A stretch of 64,000 bases of DNA, from the NCBI RefSeq assembly GCF_028389875.1, contig NC_084670.1, positions 37,289,333-37,353,332 of the forward strand, given 5' to 3'. The notes below the pieces were generated by a model that made no database searches, was not told where the DNA came from, and was given only the letters and a program-made list of their open reading frames with translations. The translations under genes and the position numbers were made by a program. Shown piece after piece: positions 1 through 11,462 of this stretch. This DNA is from Rhea pennata (taxonomy: Eukaryota > Chordata > Aves > Rheiformes > Rheidae). The first letter of the stretch is position 1, and each line of letters begins with the position of its first letter.

Positions 1-1070
1 CGCCGGCGGTGTGGGGGGCAGGGGGAGGAGAAAGCCCAAACGGCGACTGCAACGGGCTGGATTCGTGAACGAGCGCCTTCCCCCTGCCGCAGGACCGCGC
101 GCCGCATTCGGTACCAAGCAGCGCACGAGCAGGGCTCCCGAGGAGGTCGGGGCGCGGGGTGGCGGGGGTGGGGGGTGGGGCGTGAGGGGGGAGGCAACAC
201 AGAAAAAAACAAATAAAAATCAGCGGGGCGAAAAACGGAAGGAATAAGACAGGCATCCACGTAACCGCAAAGAAGCAACAACAACTACAACCCCCCAAAA
301 CAGCATGACCCCGAAAAGGAGCAAGTAAAAAAAAATCTCCTGAAACCAAGAAAAAAAAGGGGGGGGGAAGGAAAGAAAGGAAGAAAAGGGTGGCGGGAAA
401 GGAAAGAAAAAGGGAGAAAGAGAGAAAGAGGGAGGGAGGGAGGAAGAAGGAAGGAATGAAGCAAAGAAGGAAGGAAAGGAAAGAAAAAGAGAGAAAGAGG
501 AAGAAAGGAAGAGAGAAAAAAAGAAAAGAAGGAAGGGAAAGAAAGAACAGGACGCAGAACAGAGAGGGGAGGGAAAAAAGAGCAATGAAACAAAAGAAGG
601 GAAAGTAACACGCAAGCAGCAGTGGAGAAGCAGAAGCTCTCCAAGGAGAGCAAAGGTGGGTGCGGGCTGGTCCGGTAGCGCTACCGGCCCACCGGGTCCC
701 CCTCGGCGGCAGCCGGCCTGCGCACTCGGGCGGGGGAGTGGGCTTCGGGGCCGGCCAGCCGGTCTACCCGGCCCCGGGAAAGGCGGCGGGGAGGTGCCAA
801 TCGGGGTGAGGGGGGGGATAAAAGAGAGAGACAGAGAGAGAAACAGAGAGCGAGCGCCCGCGGGGGGTGGGGGTGGGGGGAGGAGAAAACCCAAACGGCA
901 ACTGCAACGGGCTGGCTAATGATGCTGGGCAGCGACTTTCTCACGGCGAGCTGTGGCCTTGTCCTGCCTGTTGTGGCCCATAGGGGACGGTCAAGAGGGA
1001 CTGGGAGTGCATTCAGAAAAGAGGATTGCCTGGGCTGCTGAGAACTGACAGTGCCTTCTTGCCTCTGCCA
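1..1070. other. GC-rich and purine-rich non-coding stretch
   Basis: No gene is supported here. Long open frames on both strands come from low-complexity GC- and GA-rich DNA. A 41-base segment at 21-60 recurs at 875-915 with about two mismatches, so the stretch may be one unit of a larger repeat about 855 bases long. A CpG-rich block lies at 660-800. It could be the edge of a GC-rich tandem array or an old CpG island; the sequence does not decide. Confidence 0.5.
355..610. repeat. Purine (GGAA/GAAA) low-complexity tract
   Basis: About 250 bases are almost entirely A and G on the plus strand, with irregular GGAA, GAAA and GGGA units. The long open frames across it (poly-Arg/Lys/Glu on plus, poly-Ser/Phe on minus) are composition artefacts. 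Confidence 0.85.
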
Positions 1071-1071
1071 G

Positions 1072-3336
1072 AGAGATGAGGAAGATCTCAAGACACGTGC
1101 ATGTTCTCCTCTTGCACCGGCTGTTAGCATGCCTCCACCTGGAGTTCCTGTTCCAGCAGCAGCTCCGGTTGCAGGAGCAGCTCCTGAAGCAGTCCTCTCA
1201 GGAGATCCCCCCCATGGCTTTTCTGGTGGAGGTGAGCCTGATGTCAGGGGTGCCCCTGGGGTGCCTCTGATCCCTCTGTTCTCCTGTGCCCCTGCTGCGG
1301 GGTGGGAGGCAGTGAGTGGAGCTGGGGCAGTGGGTGCACTGCGCCTTGTACCCTTGGCTTGGTCCATCAGCAGTGGGGTAACTCTTGTCCCCACCTGTGT
1401 TTTGTGCCACCTTTGTGGATGGTAGAGAGGAGCAGAGGAGCAGGTGAGGGATGTGCACGGTGGGCCCTGCTGCCCAGGGCTGCGCGTGGGGCCCCAGGGG
1501 CTCTTGGCACTGCCTGTTGCCTGTGAGCTAGGCTTTGTATGGGCCTGGTGCCCTTGCCCGGAGCTGTTGGTGGGCTGCAGCACTGCCCGAGGCAGGGAGT
1601 CGTGCCAGCTCTGCCAGTTTCTCCCTGCAACGTGTGTTTCAGCTGCTGGCTTGCCCAGACCTTCACGTAGAGGATGATAACGTCCTGATCCTCTTTGCGA
1701 GGTATCTGCAGAGCAACAGTCAGGTCATGCGCGGGCTGGTGCTCAGAGGCCTCGTCCTGCTGGGCGAGGATCCAGAGGCGGTGAGTAGGGGACAGGCGGT
1801 GAAGCTGTGCGGGCAGCATGGGGCTGGGCAGGGGGTGCTGGGGAAGACACACAGGGGGTGACTAGTCAGGTCTGTTGTGGCCCATAGGGGACTGGAAGCA
1901 GCTCAGACACCTGGCAGAAACAGCGCAGACATGGAGGATTGGTGAGTGCCTGGTAAGGACATCTGCACAGCCCCCAAGCCCAGCCCAGACAAGGTCTATC
2001 CCGCTCTGTGCCCAGGGTGTGGGGCAGGCTGCTGTGCCCCTTGCCCTGGCTGGCAGCTCTGGGAGCAGTACTCATGCTGCCCTTCTGCAAGCACGCTGCT
2101 CCGGCAGGCTCTTCTACAGAAGAAGTAGTCTTCTATAGGGCCTGCTAAAGCTGCCGCTGGCCCAGCCGGGCCTTGCAGCAGGAGGGTACCTCAACATGCC
2201 TGGGGAGCAGCCTGCCCTCTGCTCCCTCCAGAGCTCGGCACTGGCCAGCCTGTGCACGGGAGTCACGAGCGTGCTGGCAGGGGGAGGCCGGTCCCAGGCA
2301 GAGGGGCTGCGTGGCTGCATGGGGAGGGTGTGTGCCAAGCCTGTGCCCTTGTGATCTCCCCAGCTGGCGAGGGGCAGGAGCAGAAGAGCACCTGCGCGAG
2401 AGCCTGTTGTACTTGCAGAGCCCCCAGGAGTCCTTGCGAGAGGCGGCTGTGAGGTTCACTGGTGAGCCCCAACTGCTGGCGTCCCTTTCTGTCCCGGGGC
2501 AGCTTGGCTCTGGCTGCTGTGCTGGCAGCAAGAAGCAGCCCTGTGGCTGTTGTGGCCCCCAGTGCCTGATGCAGGGCCCGGGCACCCAAGGGCTCTGTGT
2601 CACCTTCTCCCATCTCTGTCCACACATATGGGGCTCTTGGGAGTCTCCTCCTATCCCTCACAGCAATGCCCTGGGGTCAGCGCTGTCTGAAGGGAGGAAG
2701 GAGGATGGGTAGTCCGGCTGGCATCAGGGTTGCTGCTGGGCATGGGCTGTGGAGCAAGATTTATGGGGGCCTCTGTGTGTGCCTAGGGCTTGTGGCGCAG
2801 CACCTGAGGGTCCAGAGAAAGGAGAAGCTGGAGGACATCTGCAAGGGTCAGTGAGAGCAGCAGGGTGTCCACCAGGGCTGGTGGGAGGAAGACAGATGCT
2901 GGGCAGGGAGCTCCCACCCCTGCTCTAGACGAGGAGGGCTCTGCTCCCTGTGCGGACCAGGGGCGATGTGGGTAGAGTAGAGAGAACATTGCTGGCCAGC
3001 AGCTCCCAGCTGATCCATTTGTCCCTCCTGCTGCCTCCTAGCTGTGGGAAGAGCTGGGTGGAACTGGCCATGCCAGCAAGGGATGCCTGGGGTCCATGCA
3101 GATATGGGGTCTTGATCTCTGCTCTGGTCCTTTCTCTTTCAGCCCTGCAGAGCTTGCAGGAGGATGTCAGCCCTTCCATTTGTTGCCTAGCCATGCAGAC
3201 CATCCTGCTCCTGAAAGCTCCAGGGAAGAAGACTCCCACCACAGGCCTGTGCTACCACCTAAGGAGAGCATGTGGGCAGTGGCACTGTCCTCTGCGTGGA
3301 GGCTGTGTTTGCTGCCAGAACTCGGCCACGTCCTGA
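1072..3336 (+). pseudogene. Decayed MROH-like gene fragment (3' half), copy A
   Basis: Six blocks match exons of the MROH gene at 28-36.6 kb, in the same order and strand. 1072-1231 matches 33254-33368 (shared REMRK start). 1643-1780 matches 33665-33790. About 1889-1951 matches 35386-35487. About 2362-2461 matches 35605-35707 with a frameshift. 2790-2847 matches 36036-36095. 3143-3336 matches the last exon, including its Cys-rich end and TGA. Equivalents of the two HEAT exons at 33974-34150 and 34588-34743 are missing, as is the whole 5' half. Splice signals survive around several blocks (1071/1072, 1231, 1642/1643, 1780). This is a degenerate, truncated paralogue; expression as a short gene is unlikely. 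Confidence 0.75.
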
Positions 3337-4740
3337 TGCCAGGCTGCTCTTGCCACCTGGACCACCTGAATGTATGGGAAGTCAGGGGCCGGGGAGGGTC
3401 CGGCTCCTGGCTTCTCTCCCTGCCTGCAGGACAGCTCCAGCCCTCAGGCCCGGCCCGGCCCAGCCTTGTTCTGCCAGTCCACCGTCTTCTGCACTTTCCC
3501 CAAAAGAAGCAGCCCTGTCTCTTCACCACGTGTCAGTGTCTTTTCTTTGGGCAAATGAATCGGGGGAAAACTCAGGCCAGGAAGGCATCGGGCTCAGCTT
3601 GGGAGGGGGAGGGCACACACTTGCTGCAGCAGTCTGTGCAGCCACAAGATTCCCCTCTTCCAGCAGTCAGAGCAGCCCCTCGTTTCCCCTTACAACAGGC
3701 CTTGGAAGGAATGGAAGTGTGCAGTGGCCTTGAAAAGCCATGACCTGTTCTGCAGGAGGAAGGACCCAGAGCCGGCCCTTCGCCAGCGCTGGTTTCCCTT
3801 GGTGTGGCTGAGCCCACGAGCAACTAGGCTGCCAAGATGCTCTGGCTCCAGCAGCCAAGTCAGCTCTCATGCTGGGAGAGGCTCCTTGGCCAGGGCAAGG
3901 CTGCAGATGTAGAGGCTCCAGCCCCTCCACGAGCAGAGCTCTTCAGGCACCAAAAAAGGAAAAAGCCAAATGGGGGAGCAGCTTATCGATGGGTATAAAT
4001 ATCTGGTGGGAGAGGATCAAGAGGCTGGAGCAGGACTCTTGTCGGTGGTGCCCAGTGACACGCTGAGGGGTGAGGGGCACAAAGTGAAGTGCAAGCACAC
4101 TGTGTGTGAATCTGAAGAAAAACCTGGTTTACTGTGGGGGTCACTGAGCAATGGAGCAGTTGTGCAGAAGGGCTGTGGGGTTTTGAGCAGAGCTGTGTCA
4201 TTGCCCTGAAGCAGCAGAAGCCCTTGGCGAGGGGCACAGCCCTGTGCAGGATGGTCACGGAGAAAGGAGGGAGGTGCAGGAGGGCATGTGGTAATTGTCA
4301 CAAAGCAGGGAGTGAGCAAAGCTGCACTGTGCCTTGGCTGTGGGGTGTGAGCACTCTGTTCCTGGAGGGCTGCTTGAGCCTTGTGTGTCCTAAAAGGAGG
4401 GCCCGGAAGGCCACTAGGCTGTGCAAAGCCACAGCACAGATACCTCAGCATCAGCCCTGAGGACATCGCCCTGTGGCGCATCCCTGCCCTCGCCTCTCCT
4501 CTATGCCGAGGTTGTGTGGCAACTCATGGCCTTTGGATGAAGCTGCAGGGGAGAGCAGCCACCCGCTCGCCTTGCTGGCCCTGTGGCAGCAGGGCAGCGC
4601 AGAGGGAGCTGCTGGGGAGCTGCTGGGATGCATGGCTCTGGCAGGGCAGCCGGGCAGCTCTCGGCCCCTGTGTGCCTTTTTGGTGGGAGTTTGCAGGGCA
4701 GGAGCCTGGCCTGGGGCTTGGGGTGCTGGGGAGAGGAAGT
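3195..4740 (+). repeat. Left arm of a broken inverted repeat
   Basis: From 3195 to about 3690 the sequence is a near-identical reverse complement of about 8200-8625, over 90 percent by eye. It covers the end of the MROH-like last exon and downstream DNA. A second block at about 4500-4740 matches the reverse complement of about 7870-8110. The DNA between the two blocks, including a CR1 scrap, is present only in this arm. The spacer between arms is about 3 kb. Confidence 0.75.
3965..4130 (+). mobile_element. CR1 retroposon fragment
   Basis: Short plus-strand stretch resembling the 3' coding end of CR1: a tyrosine/lysine-rich segment, then the region normally encoding the conserved C-terminus of the reverse transcriptase. 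It is far more diverged than the CR1s at 8.7 and 25.9 kb, so probably old. Confidence 0.55.
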
Positions 4741-5270
4741 TATTAAAAAGTAAGAACTGAATTGTGAGCTAATCCTGAGTTCCGTTAAGTGAGCTCTGAT
4801 GCTTCAGGAGCATCTGAGCAGCCCAGCAGCCCGGAACTGCTGGTGGCATGCTGCACTGCCAGACACAGGGTCTTGCCAGCTCCTACATTGGCTCAGTAGC
4901 TGCAGGGCTTGGGCAAGGCTGCACACATTGCTCTGCTCTGCTGCCTGCCCTAAAGCACGCAGAGAGGAGGAACTGCTGGGCTGCACGTTGCACACCAAGG
5001 ACTGTGATTGCATGTGGCCAGGCACCACAGGATTTGCCCATGCAGGCACCTGTGCAGCAGAGCCCAAAGTTCTGCATGGGCACGAGAGGCTCCAGGCTTT
5101 CCAATAAGAGATTTGACACCTTTGGGAGGAGGTTTGACACCCGGTGATTGCTCTCCTTCAAGGCCCTTCTTCTCCCAGGCTAGAATAGAGGTGGTGCCTG
5201 CTCTAACACCCCCATGGCCATCACTGCTCAGCTCTGGCTCTCCACCGGGCTCTCGCCAGCAGTGCCAGTG
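4741..5270. other. Unassigned non-coding DNA
   Basis: No exon with splice signals and no recognisable repeat. The 5097-5150 stretch has a short internal duplication (two copies of a TTTGACACC-type motif). Confidence 0.4.
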
Positions 5271-5274
5271 CCAG

Positions 5275-5530
5275 GCTGAGAGGCAATGGGCACAAACTGA
5301 AACAGAGCACGTTCTGGTCAAAGCCAAGAGAAACGTTTTGGGCCAGGAGGGTGACTGAGCATTGCAACAGGTTGTCCACAGACAGAGCGGAGTCTCCATC
5401 CTTGAAGCCAGTCCAAACCTGACTGCACGTAGTCCTGGGCAACCTGCTCTAGGTGACCGCACTCCAGAAAGAGGCAATGAGATGAGCACCAGAGACCCCT
5501 TCCAACTGAAACCTGCTGTGGTCCCGCTTT
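5275..5530 (+). mobile_element. CR1 retroposon 3' fragment
   Basis: Plus-strand match to the CR1 3' end: the phrases 'aggcaatgggca', 'gagtctccatcc' and 'gggcaacctgctctaggtga' occur in the expected CR1 order and end near 'ccccttccaactgaaa'. It is diverged from the minus-strand CR1s in the same window. Confidence 0.75.
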
Positions 5531-5559
5531 CTGGATCCTCACGGCCTTTCCTGGAGGGA

Positions 5560-7840
5560 AGCTCTGTAAGGGCAGAGGCTCCTACCAGTCAGTCTTCTCG
5601 TACAAGCTGCAGTTTGCCCCAGTGAATCTGGCCAGCTTCATTTCTTGCCCTGGCAGAAACGGCCACACGCTCCAGCTGCTATCTGGTACGGTCAAATCAC
5701 ACAATTGTTGTGACTCTGTTTCAATACTTGTTTTATTCCTGCTCAGCTACCTGCACACCCCGAGTACCAGTACTTACAGGGCGCAGCGCTCACTGATGGT
5801 GGGCTCCAGTGGCTCTGGCAGCTGCGGTTTGTAGTCCACCTGCTCCTGCCTGAGGGCTGCGATACCCACTCGCATCTCAGTGCTGAGGGCTGCAGGCTGG
5901 GCAGAGCAGCCAGCCAAAGAGATGAGACCCTGCAGCGTGACTTCTCACCTTCTCTGGTCTCTTGTGCTTGTCCTGCTGCAGGTGCAGCAAGCACAGCTGC
6001 CCACATGCTTTCTCCTCAAGCCAGGGTTTCCCTCCAGCCTGCAGAGCTCCTTGTAGCTATTGCAGCTGCACCTGTTCCAGCACCCAGCCTGTCCCCAGGG
6101 GAGCTGAGGGTGTTTGGCCCAGCTCCTGGGAATTACATGCCCGGGGATCCCAGGGGGTTGAGTCCTGCCTGGCTCTGCTCGGCCTCTTCTCCACAAACTC
6201 CAGCCTCACTGCACTGCTCCCACTTGCGCTAAGAAAACCTCCGGCAGGACCTGTCTCTTCTGCTCCCGGCATATTTAACCCCATGCGGCTCAGCACATCT
6301 CCCTTTCCCCCTCCAAGACTGAGGCCAAGCCCTGATGCCTGTGGGCACGACAAAGCCTGCCAAGAGACAGAGGACCTTTGGGGGACAGCCAAGGCTTTCT
6401 TGTCTATGGTGTGTGGGGGGGGTTACTCCACTCTCCAAGCCTCCTTGCCCCAAGGCCTGCATGGTGCTCTGCTCCCAGGGCCGTGGCACCACACAGCCTG
6501 CCTCACCTGCCCTGTCCCACCTGTCCCCTGGCTTTGCCACAAAGCTCCACAGCAAGAACCTCCCACCCAACTGAGGCCCAGCTGGCGCAGCTGCAAAGCC
6601 AGAGGCCACCAGCCAGTAATGAGGCCACACAGAGCAAGAGCCACAGAGACATCCAGGGTTCAGCATTGTCCAGGGATTTGTCCTCAGGAGGAACCAGGCA
6701 GACAGCTCACTCTCACCCTCCACCGAGCTCAGCCAGCGACTGCCAGGACCATGTGGTAGTCCTAGGCACATGCCACTGGGTGCTGGCAACATCATCAGAC
6801 CCACATCACTCTCACCAAAGGCCCAGGGATGTCACCAGACTTTCCCCTGGGCACCCAACAGTGAGAAAAGCTCCACACTGTGCTACAGAGGGCCCTGAAG
6901 GACATTTCTAACCCCACTCCTCCCATTGCTGTCCCCGCTAAGGGGCCCTCTCCCCAGCAGAACGGCACAACTCAGCCCCACCTGCTTTGGACAATGCTCA
7001 GAAGTCATTTATGGCAGCACCACAGCGTACTTTGCTGCTTACTAACAGAGCTGGGAGGAGGGCCTCAGCCCAGACGGTCGCAAAAGGGGGTCGCAAGATG
7101 GACAGGAGGCCATGGGGCAAAACACCAGCTATCTCACAGCACCAAGGACCTAGGAGGACAGAAAGCATGTATTATTGCAGAACCCCAGCAAAGCAACCTC
7201 CAGCACTGCCCTGCTACCAGCACTGGGCCTCACACTCCTTTGCCCCGAGAGCACAGGGCGCTCACAGAAACACTCCTCCCGCCCTGTGAGGGCTCCAGGG
7301 CAAGAGGCAGACACCAGCTCTCACCAGCACCTTCAACAAAGGGGTTGCCCACAGGCTCCCAGCATGGACAGCACAAGACAAGTCCTGAGGACTGACCTGC
7401 CCAGCCTGTAGCTGGGCTCCTCCTTCTTTCCCCTGGTGCCCTTTCCCCTGAGCAGAGCGAGCTCCAGCTGCTGCCTCTGCAGCACCAGCAGCCTGTACAT
7501 ATCACATGGCCCCCAAAGCAGCCTCACATCCACCACCTCACTCACAGAGGCTTTGCACATGCCCCTGCGATCCCCCTGCCTCCAGCAAGCAGCAAGGGCC
7601 CCCCGCTCAGGCTCTACAGGGCACAACCACCTCTCCAAGAACAGGCTGCTCAGACCCCACAGCCAGGGCACAGTTGAGCTTTGCTCACTCCTCGCTTTGG
7701 GGCACTCACCTGACACCTCCTCCCACACCTGCCTCCTGCCTCCCTCCTCAGCCTGGGCAGGGCTCTGCTCCTCACTGACAGCTTCTGGCACTTCCAGGCA
7801 ACAAAACAGCATTGCCTGTGCAGAAGCAAAGCCCCACAGG
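5560..7840 (-). other. Exon-like stretches on the minus strand, unassigned
   Basis: Several minus-strand segments look like exons but do not join into a gene. About 5776-5880 reads an open segment with TISERCAL at its end, then a GTAAGT donor. About 5950-6060 reads an open segment containing LHLQQDKHKRPEK, then GTGAGA. About 7705-7815 starts after a good CAG acceptor, reads a Glu-rich segment (CLEVPEAVSEEQSP) and ends at GTGAGT. About 7395-7560 contains MYRLLVLQRQQLELALLR before a GTCAGT donor. The phases I could test do not connect. I do not recognise the protein; a decayed gene or chance are both possible. Confidence 0.3.
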
Positions 7841-7859
7841 ACGACAGGAAAGCAAAAGA

Positions 7860-8625
7860 GGTTAAGAGCAAGACCACTCTCTCTCTCCAGCACACCAGGC
7901 CCCAGCCCAGGCTCCTGCTCTGCAGACTCCAGCCAAAAAGGTACACAGGACCTGGGAGCTGCCTGGCTGCCCTGCCAGAGCCACCCATCCCGGCACCTCC
8001 CCAGCAGCTCCCTCTGTGCTGCCCTGCTCCAACTGGGGCAGCAGGGCAAGCAGGCACCTGCTCTCCCCAGCAGCTTCAGCCAAGGGCCATGGCTGGCCAT
8101 ACAACACCACAACAGGCTGCCCAGAGGCTCCTCCTTGCTGAGCGTGGCAGGGGAGTTCTGCACGGCAGAGCAGCTTTGTCCCCTGGCCAAGGAGCCTTTC
8201 CCAGCACTGCTCTGACTGCTGGAAGAGGGGAATCTTGTGGCTGCACAGACTGCTGGAGTGAGTGGGTGCCCTGCCCCTCCCAGGCCGAGCCCGATGCCTT
8301 CCCGGCCTGAGTTTTCCCCCGATTCATTTGCCCAAAGAAAAGACACTGACACGTGGTGAAGAGACAGGGCTGCTTCTTTGGGGAAAGCGCAGCAGAGGGT
8401 GGACGGGCAGAACAAGGCTGGGCCGGGCAGGACCTGAGGACTGGAGCTGTCCTGCAGGCAGGGAGAGAAGCCAGGAGCCGGACCCTCCCCGGCCCCTGAC
8501 TTCCCATATATTCAGGTAGTCCAGGTGGCAAGAGCAGCCTGGCATCAGGACGGGGCTGGTGGCACAGGCCTGTGGTCGGAGTCTTCTTCCCTGGAGCTCT
8601 CAAGAGCAGGATGCTTTCCGTGGCC
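7860..8625 (-). repeat. Right arm of a broken inverted repeat
   Basis: The reverse complement matches 3195-3690 and about 4500-4740, so this arm carries the tail of the MROH-like last exon and its flank in inverted orientation. The open frame of 360 codons at 7333-8415 on the minus strand runs through this arm and unrelated DNA. It does not correspond to a gene I can recognise. Confidence 0.75.
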
Positions 8626-8749
8626 AGGCTACAGATGGAAGGGCTGATGTCAGAGAACCATAGAATCAGTAAGGTTGGAAGGGACCTCTGGAGATCATCT
8701 AGTCCAAACTCTACCCCCCCCCCCCCCCCCGCTGCTCCAGCAGGCTCAC

Positions 8750-10324
8750 CTAGACCATGTTAGACAAGGCTGCATCCAGGTGGGCTTTGAAGGTCTCCAG
8801 AGAAGGAGACTCCACAACCTCTCTGGGCAACCTGTTCCAGTGCTCCATCACTCTCACAGTGAGGAAATTCCCCCTCACGTTCAGGCAGAACTTCCTGTGG
8901 TTCAGTTTCTGCCCATTACCTCTTGTCCTGTCGCATGGGACAACTGAAAAGCGTTTGTCCTCGTCCCCTTGACATCCTCCCTTCGGGTACTTATACACAT
9001 GGATAAGATCCCCCCTCAGGCTTCTCTTCTCCAGGCTGAAGAGGCCCAGCTCTCGCAGCCGTTCCTCATAGGGCAGATGTTCCAGCCCTCTGATCATCTT
9101 GGTTGCCCTATGCTGCACTCTCTTCAGTAGCTCCATGTCTCTCTTGGACTGGGGATCCCAGAACTGGATGCAGCGCTCAAGATGATTACTCTACTTACCA
9201 GGGCTGAGTAGAGGGCCAGGATCACCTCCCTCGACCTGCTGGCAACAGTCTTCCCAATGCACCACAGGATACCATTGGCCTTCCTGGCCACAAGGGCACA
9301 TTGCTGGCTCATTGTCAGCTTGTCATCCACCAGCACTCCCAGGTCCTTCTCTGCAGAGCTGCTCTCCAGCAGCTCAGCAGGACTCTGCACTTGTCCTTGT
9401 TGAACCTCAAGAGGTTCCTCTCTGCCCAGCTCTCCAGCCTGTCCATGTCTCTCTGTATTAACCACTCCTCCCACCTTGGTCTCATCAGCAAACTTTCTCA
9501 GGAGGCACTCTGTCTCTTCACCCAGGTCGCTGATGAAGAAGTTGAACAGCCTGGGACCCGGTATAGAGCCCTGGGGGATGCCACTAGCCATAGGCCTCCA
9601 ACTAGACTGCACGCCACTGATGATGACCCCCTGAGCTCTGCCTTCCAGGCAGTTCTCAATCCACTTCACTGTCCACTCATCTATCCCACACTTCCTGAGT
9701 TAATGTAGGAGGATGTTCGGGGAGACAGTGTCAAAAGCCTTGCTGAAGTCAAGGGACACAACATCCACTGCTCTCCCCTCATCTACTGACCAGTCATTCC
9801 ATCATAGAAGGCTAGCAGTTTGGTTAAGCATGATTTCCCCTTGGTGAATCCATGCTGACTGTTCCTGGTCACCTTCATTTCCTCCATGTGTCTGGGGATG
9901 ACATCCAGAAGGAGCTGTTCCATCACCTTTCCAGGGATGCAGGTGAGGTGACCGGCCTATAGTTGCCTGGGTCCTCCTTCTTGTCCTTTTTGAAGACTGG
10001 AGTGACACTGGCGTTCTTCCAGTCCTCAGGCACCTCTCCAGTTCTACAGGACTTTTCAAAGATGATGGAGAGCGGCCTGGCAACAATGTCCACCAGCTCC
10101 CTCAGGACCCGTGGGTGCATCCCATCCAGGCCCATGGATTTGTGAATGTCAGGCTTGCCCAGAAGGTCTCTAATCCTCTCCTCCTCAACCAAAGGGAAGT
10201 CTTCCTTTCTCCAGACTTTCTCCCTTGCCTCCAGGCTCCGCGATTCTTGAAGGCTGCCCTTAGCAGTGAAGACTGAAGCAAAGAAAGCATTCAGTAATTC
10301 TGCCTTCTCTGTATCCTTTGTCAC
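8750..10324 (-). pseudogene. CR1 reverse transcriptase remnant
   Basis: Three minus-strand frames cover the reverse transcriptase: 9923-10324 (fingers, with HPRVLREL and EVPEDWK), 9124-9669 (palm, with GIPQGS) and 8750-9136 (C-terminus, with [11 protein letters not shown]). The catalytic FADD box reads FADE at about 9490, removing one of the metal-binding aspartates. Frameshifts separate the three segments. Confidence 0.85.
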
Positions 10325-10419
10325 CAGGGCCCCGCCCCATTCAGTAGCTGGCCCGCATTTTCTCCAGTCTTCCTCTTGCTACTGATGTATTTGAAGAAGC
10401 CCTTCCTATTGTCCTTAAC

Positions 10420-11462
10420 ATCCCCCGCTTGGTGAGGTGAATCCCATCTCTCCCCACCAGTTGCTGATCTTCAAACCATGTTCTATCATCATAGAATCCA
10501 AAACCCTGTTGCCAACACCAGCAGTGTAGCCAGTTGTTGATTTGGAAAAAATGTCCTACTCCTCCTCCCGTGCCTCCTCCTAATTGGCAGAACCAATGAG
10601 AAGACCACCTGCATTCCCAGACCCTTGACCACCATGCCCAAGGCCTTGAAGTCTTTGATTGTTTCCAGTTTGCTCTCTGTATCATTAGCTCCCACATGAA
10701 AGAGCGACAGGGGGTAGTAGTCCGAGGAGCGGACAAGCCCTGGTAGCCTTTCAGACACCTCTCGTATCCTCGCCCCCAGCAGGCAGCAAACCTCTCTTGA
10801 GGAGGGGTCAGGTTGGCAGATAGGCGCCTCTGTCCCCTGCAGCATGGAATCACCCACTACAACCGTTCGTTGCCTCTTCCGAGTGGTCATGCAAGGCACA
10901 GGCTCAGGCAGCCCAGTTGCTTCCCTTGAGGTCAGATCCGGGTCCTCCTCATCCTGGAGTGCACTAAACCTGTTCAACTGTAACTCCAAGTCTACAGGAG
11001 GATTAGGGGCCTTTCTTCTTTTTGTTCGAGAAGCAACTAGTTTCCCGCCTTCTTCAGTGCACTGCTGTGCTGTACTATTTCACTCTGCACAGAGCCTTCC
11101 AGCAACTCCGCTGCTGCAGGGGACTGGGACTGCAGGAGCAGTGCGGTCTCTAAGAATGCCCTGTCCATCTCCTGCTCACTTTCTCGTGTGCTTCGCACTC
11201 TGCTGACTTCATCCGGCAACTCTTTGACTTGACCACACAAATCGTCAACAACAGCACACCTCTTGCAGGAGGGTGGACCATCAGTCCAGGCCTTCTGGAG
11301 AGGCTCCAAGCACGCCCTGCAGCCCGAGACCTGCAGGGCAGCATCTGCTCTAAGAGGCTCTGTCTGGGTTGAAGCTTCCGACACAGCTAATTTAGCAATT
11401 CCCACAGCTACAGACAAATATGCTTCGTGGTGAGTTATAACCATGTTTGTGAGAGTGGGCAC
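10420..11462 (-). pseudogene. CR1 ORF1 remnant with SGNH-esterase motifs
   Basis: Minus-strand ORF1 in at least two frames. The upstream part (11037-11462) carries paired Cys motifs (CRAC, CKRC) typical of the CR1 ORF1 N-terminus. The next part (10489-10989) has the SGNH block I motif GDSM and the block III motif GAND. The block V motif DGIHL lies in another frame (10341-10853 ORF), so a frameshift separates them. Known CR1 ORF1 proteins combine such domains and bind RNA. Here the protein cannot be made whole. Confidence 0.75.

Larger units (their letters stand above)
8651..11462 (-). mobile_element. CR1 LINE, internally deleted
   Basis: Minus-strand CR1 retroposon about 2.8 kb long. The 3' end at 8651 has the typical avian tail ('agaatcagtaaggttgg'), followed by a run of C at about 8717. 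Read on the minus strand it has an ORF1 with an N-terminal Cys-rich segment and an SGNH-type esterase, then passes directly into the linker before the reverse transcriptase. The apurinic endonuclease domain normally between them is missing. The junction lies near 10420-10440. Many frameshifts mean it cannot move by itself. Confidence 0.9.

Noticed and set aside
220..894. 224-codon minus-strand ORF rich in Ser, Phe and Pro
   Set aside because: It is the translation of a purine tract and GC-rich DNA; no domain, splice signal or conserved motif.
681..1583. 300-codon minus-strand ORF
   Set aside because: Runs through low-complexity DNA and antisense to MROH copy A exons; a shadow frame.
7333..8415. 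360-codon minus-strand ORF, the second longest in the window
   Set aside because: Spans the inverted-repeat arm (antisense MROH tail flank) and unrelated segments with donor sites inside; no family motif. Kept only as exon-like pieces.
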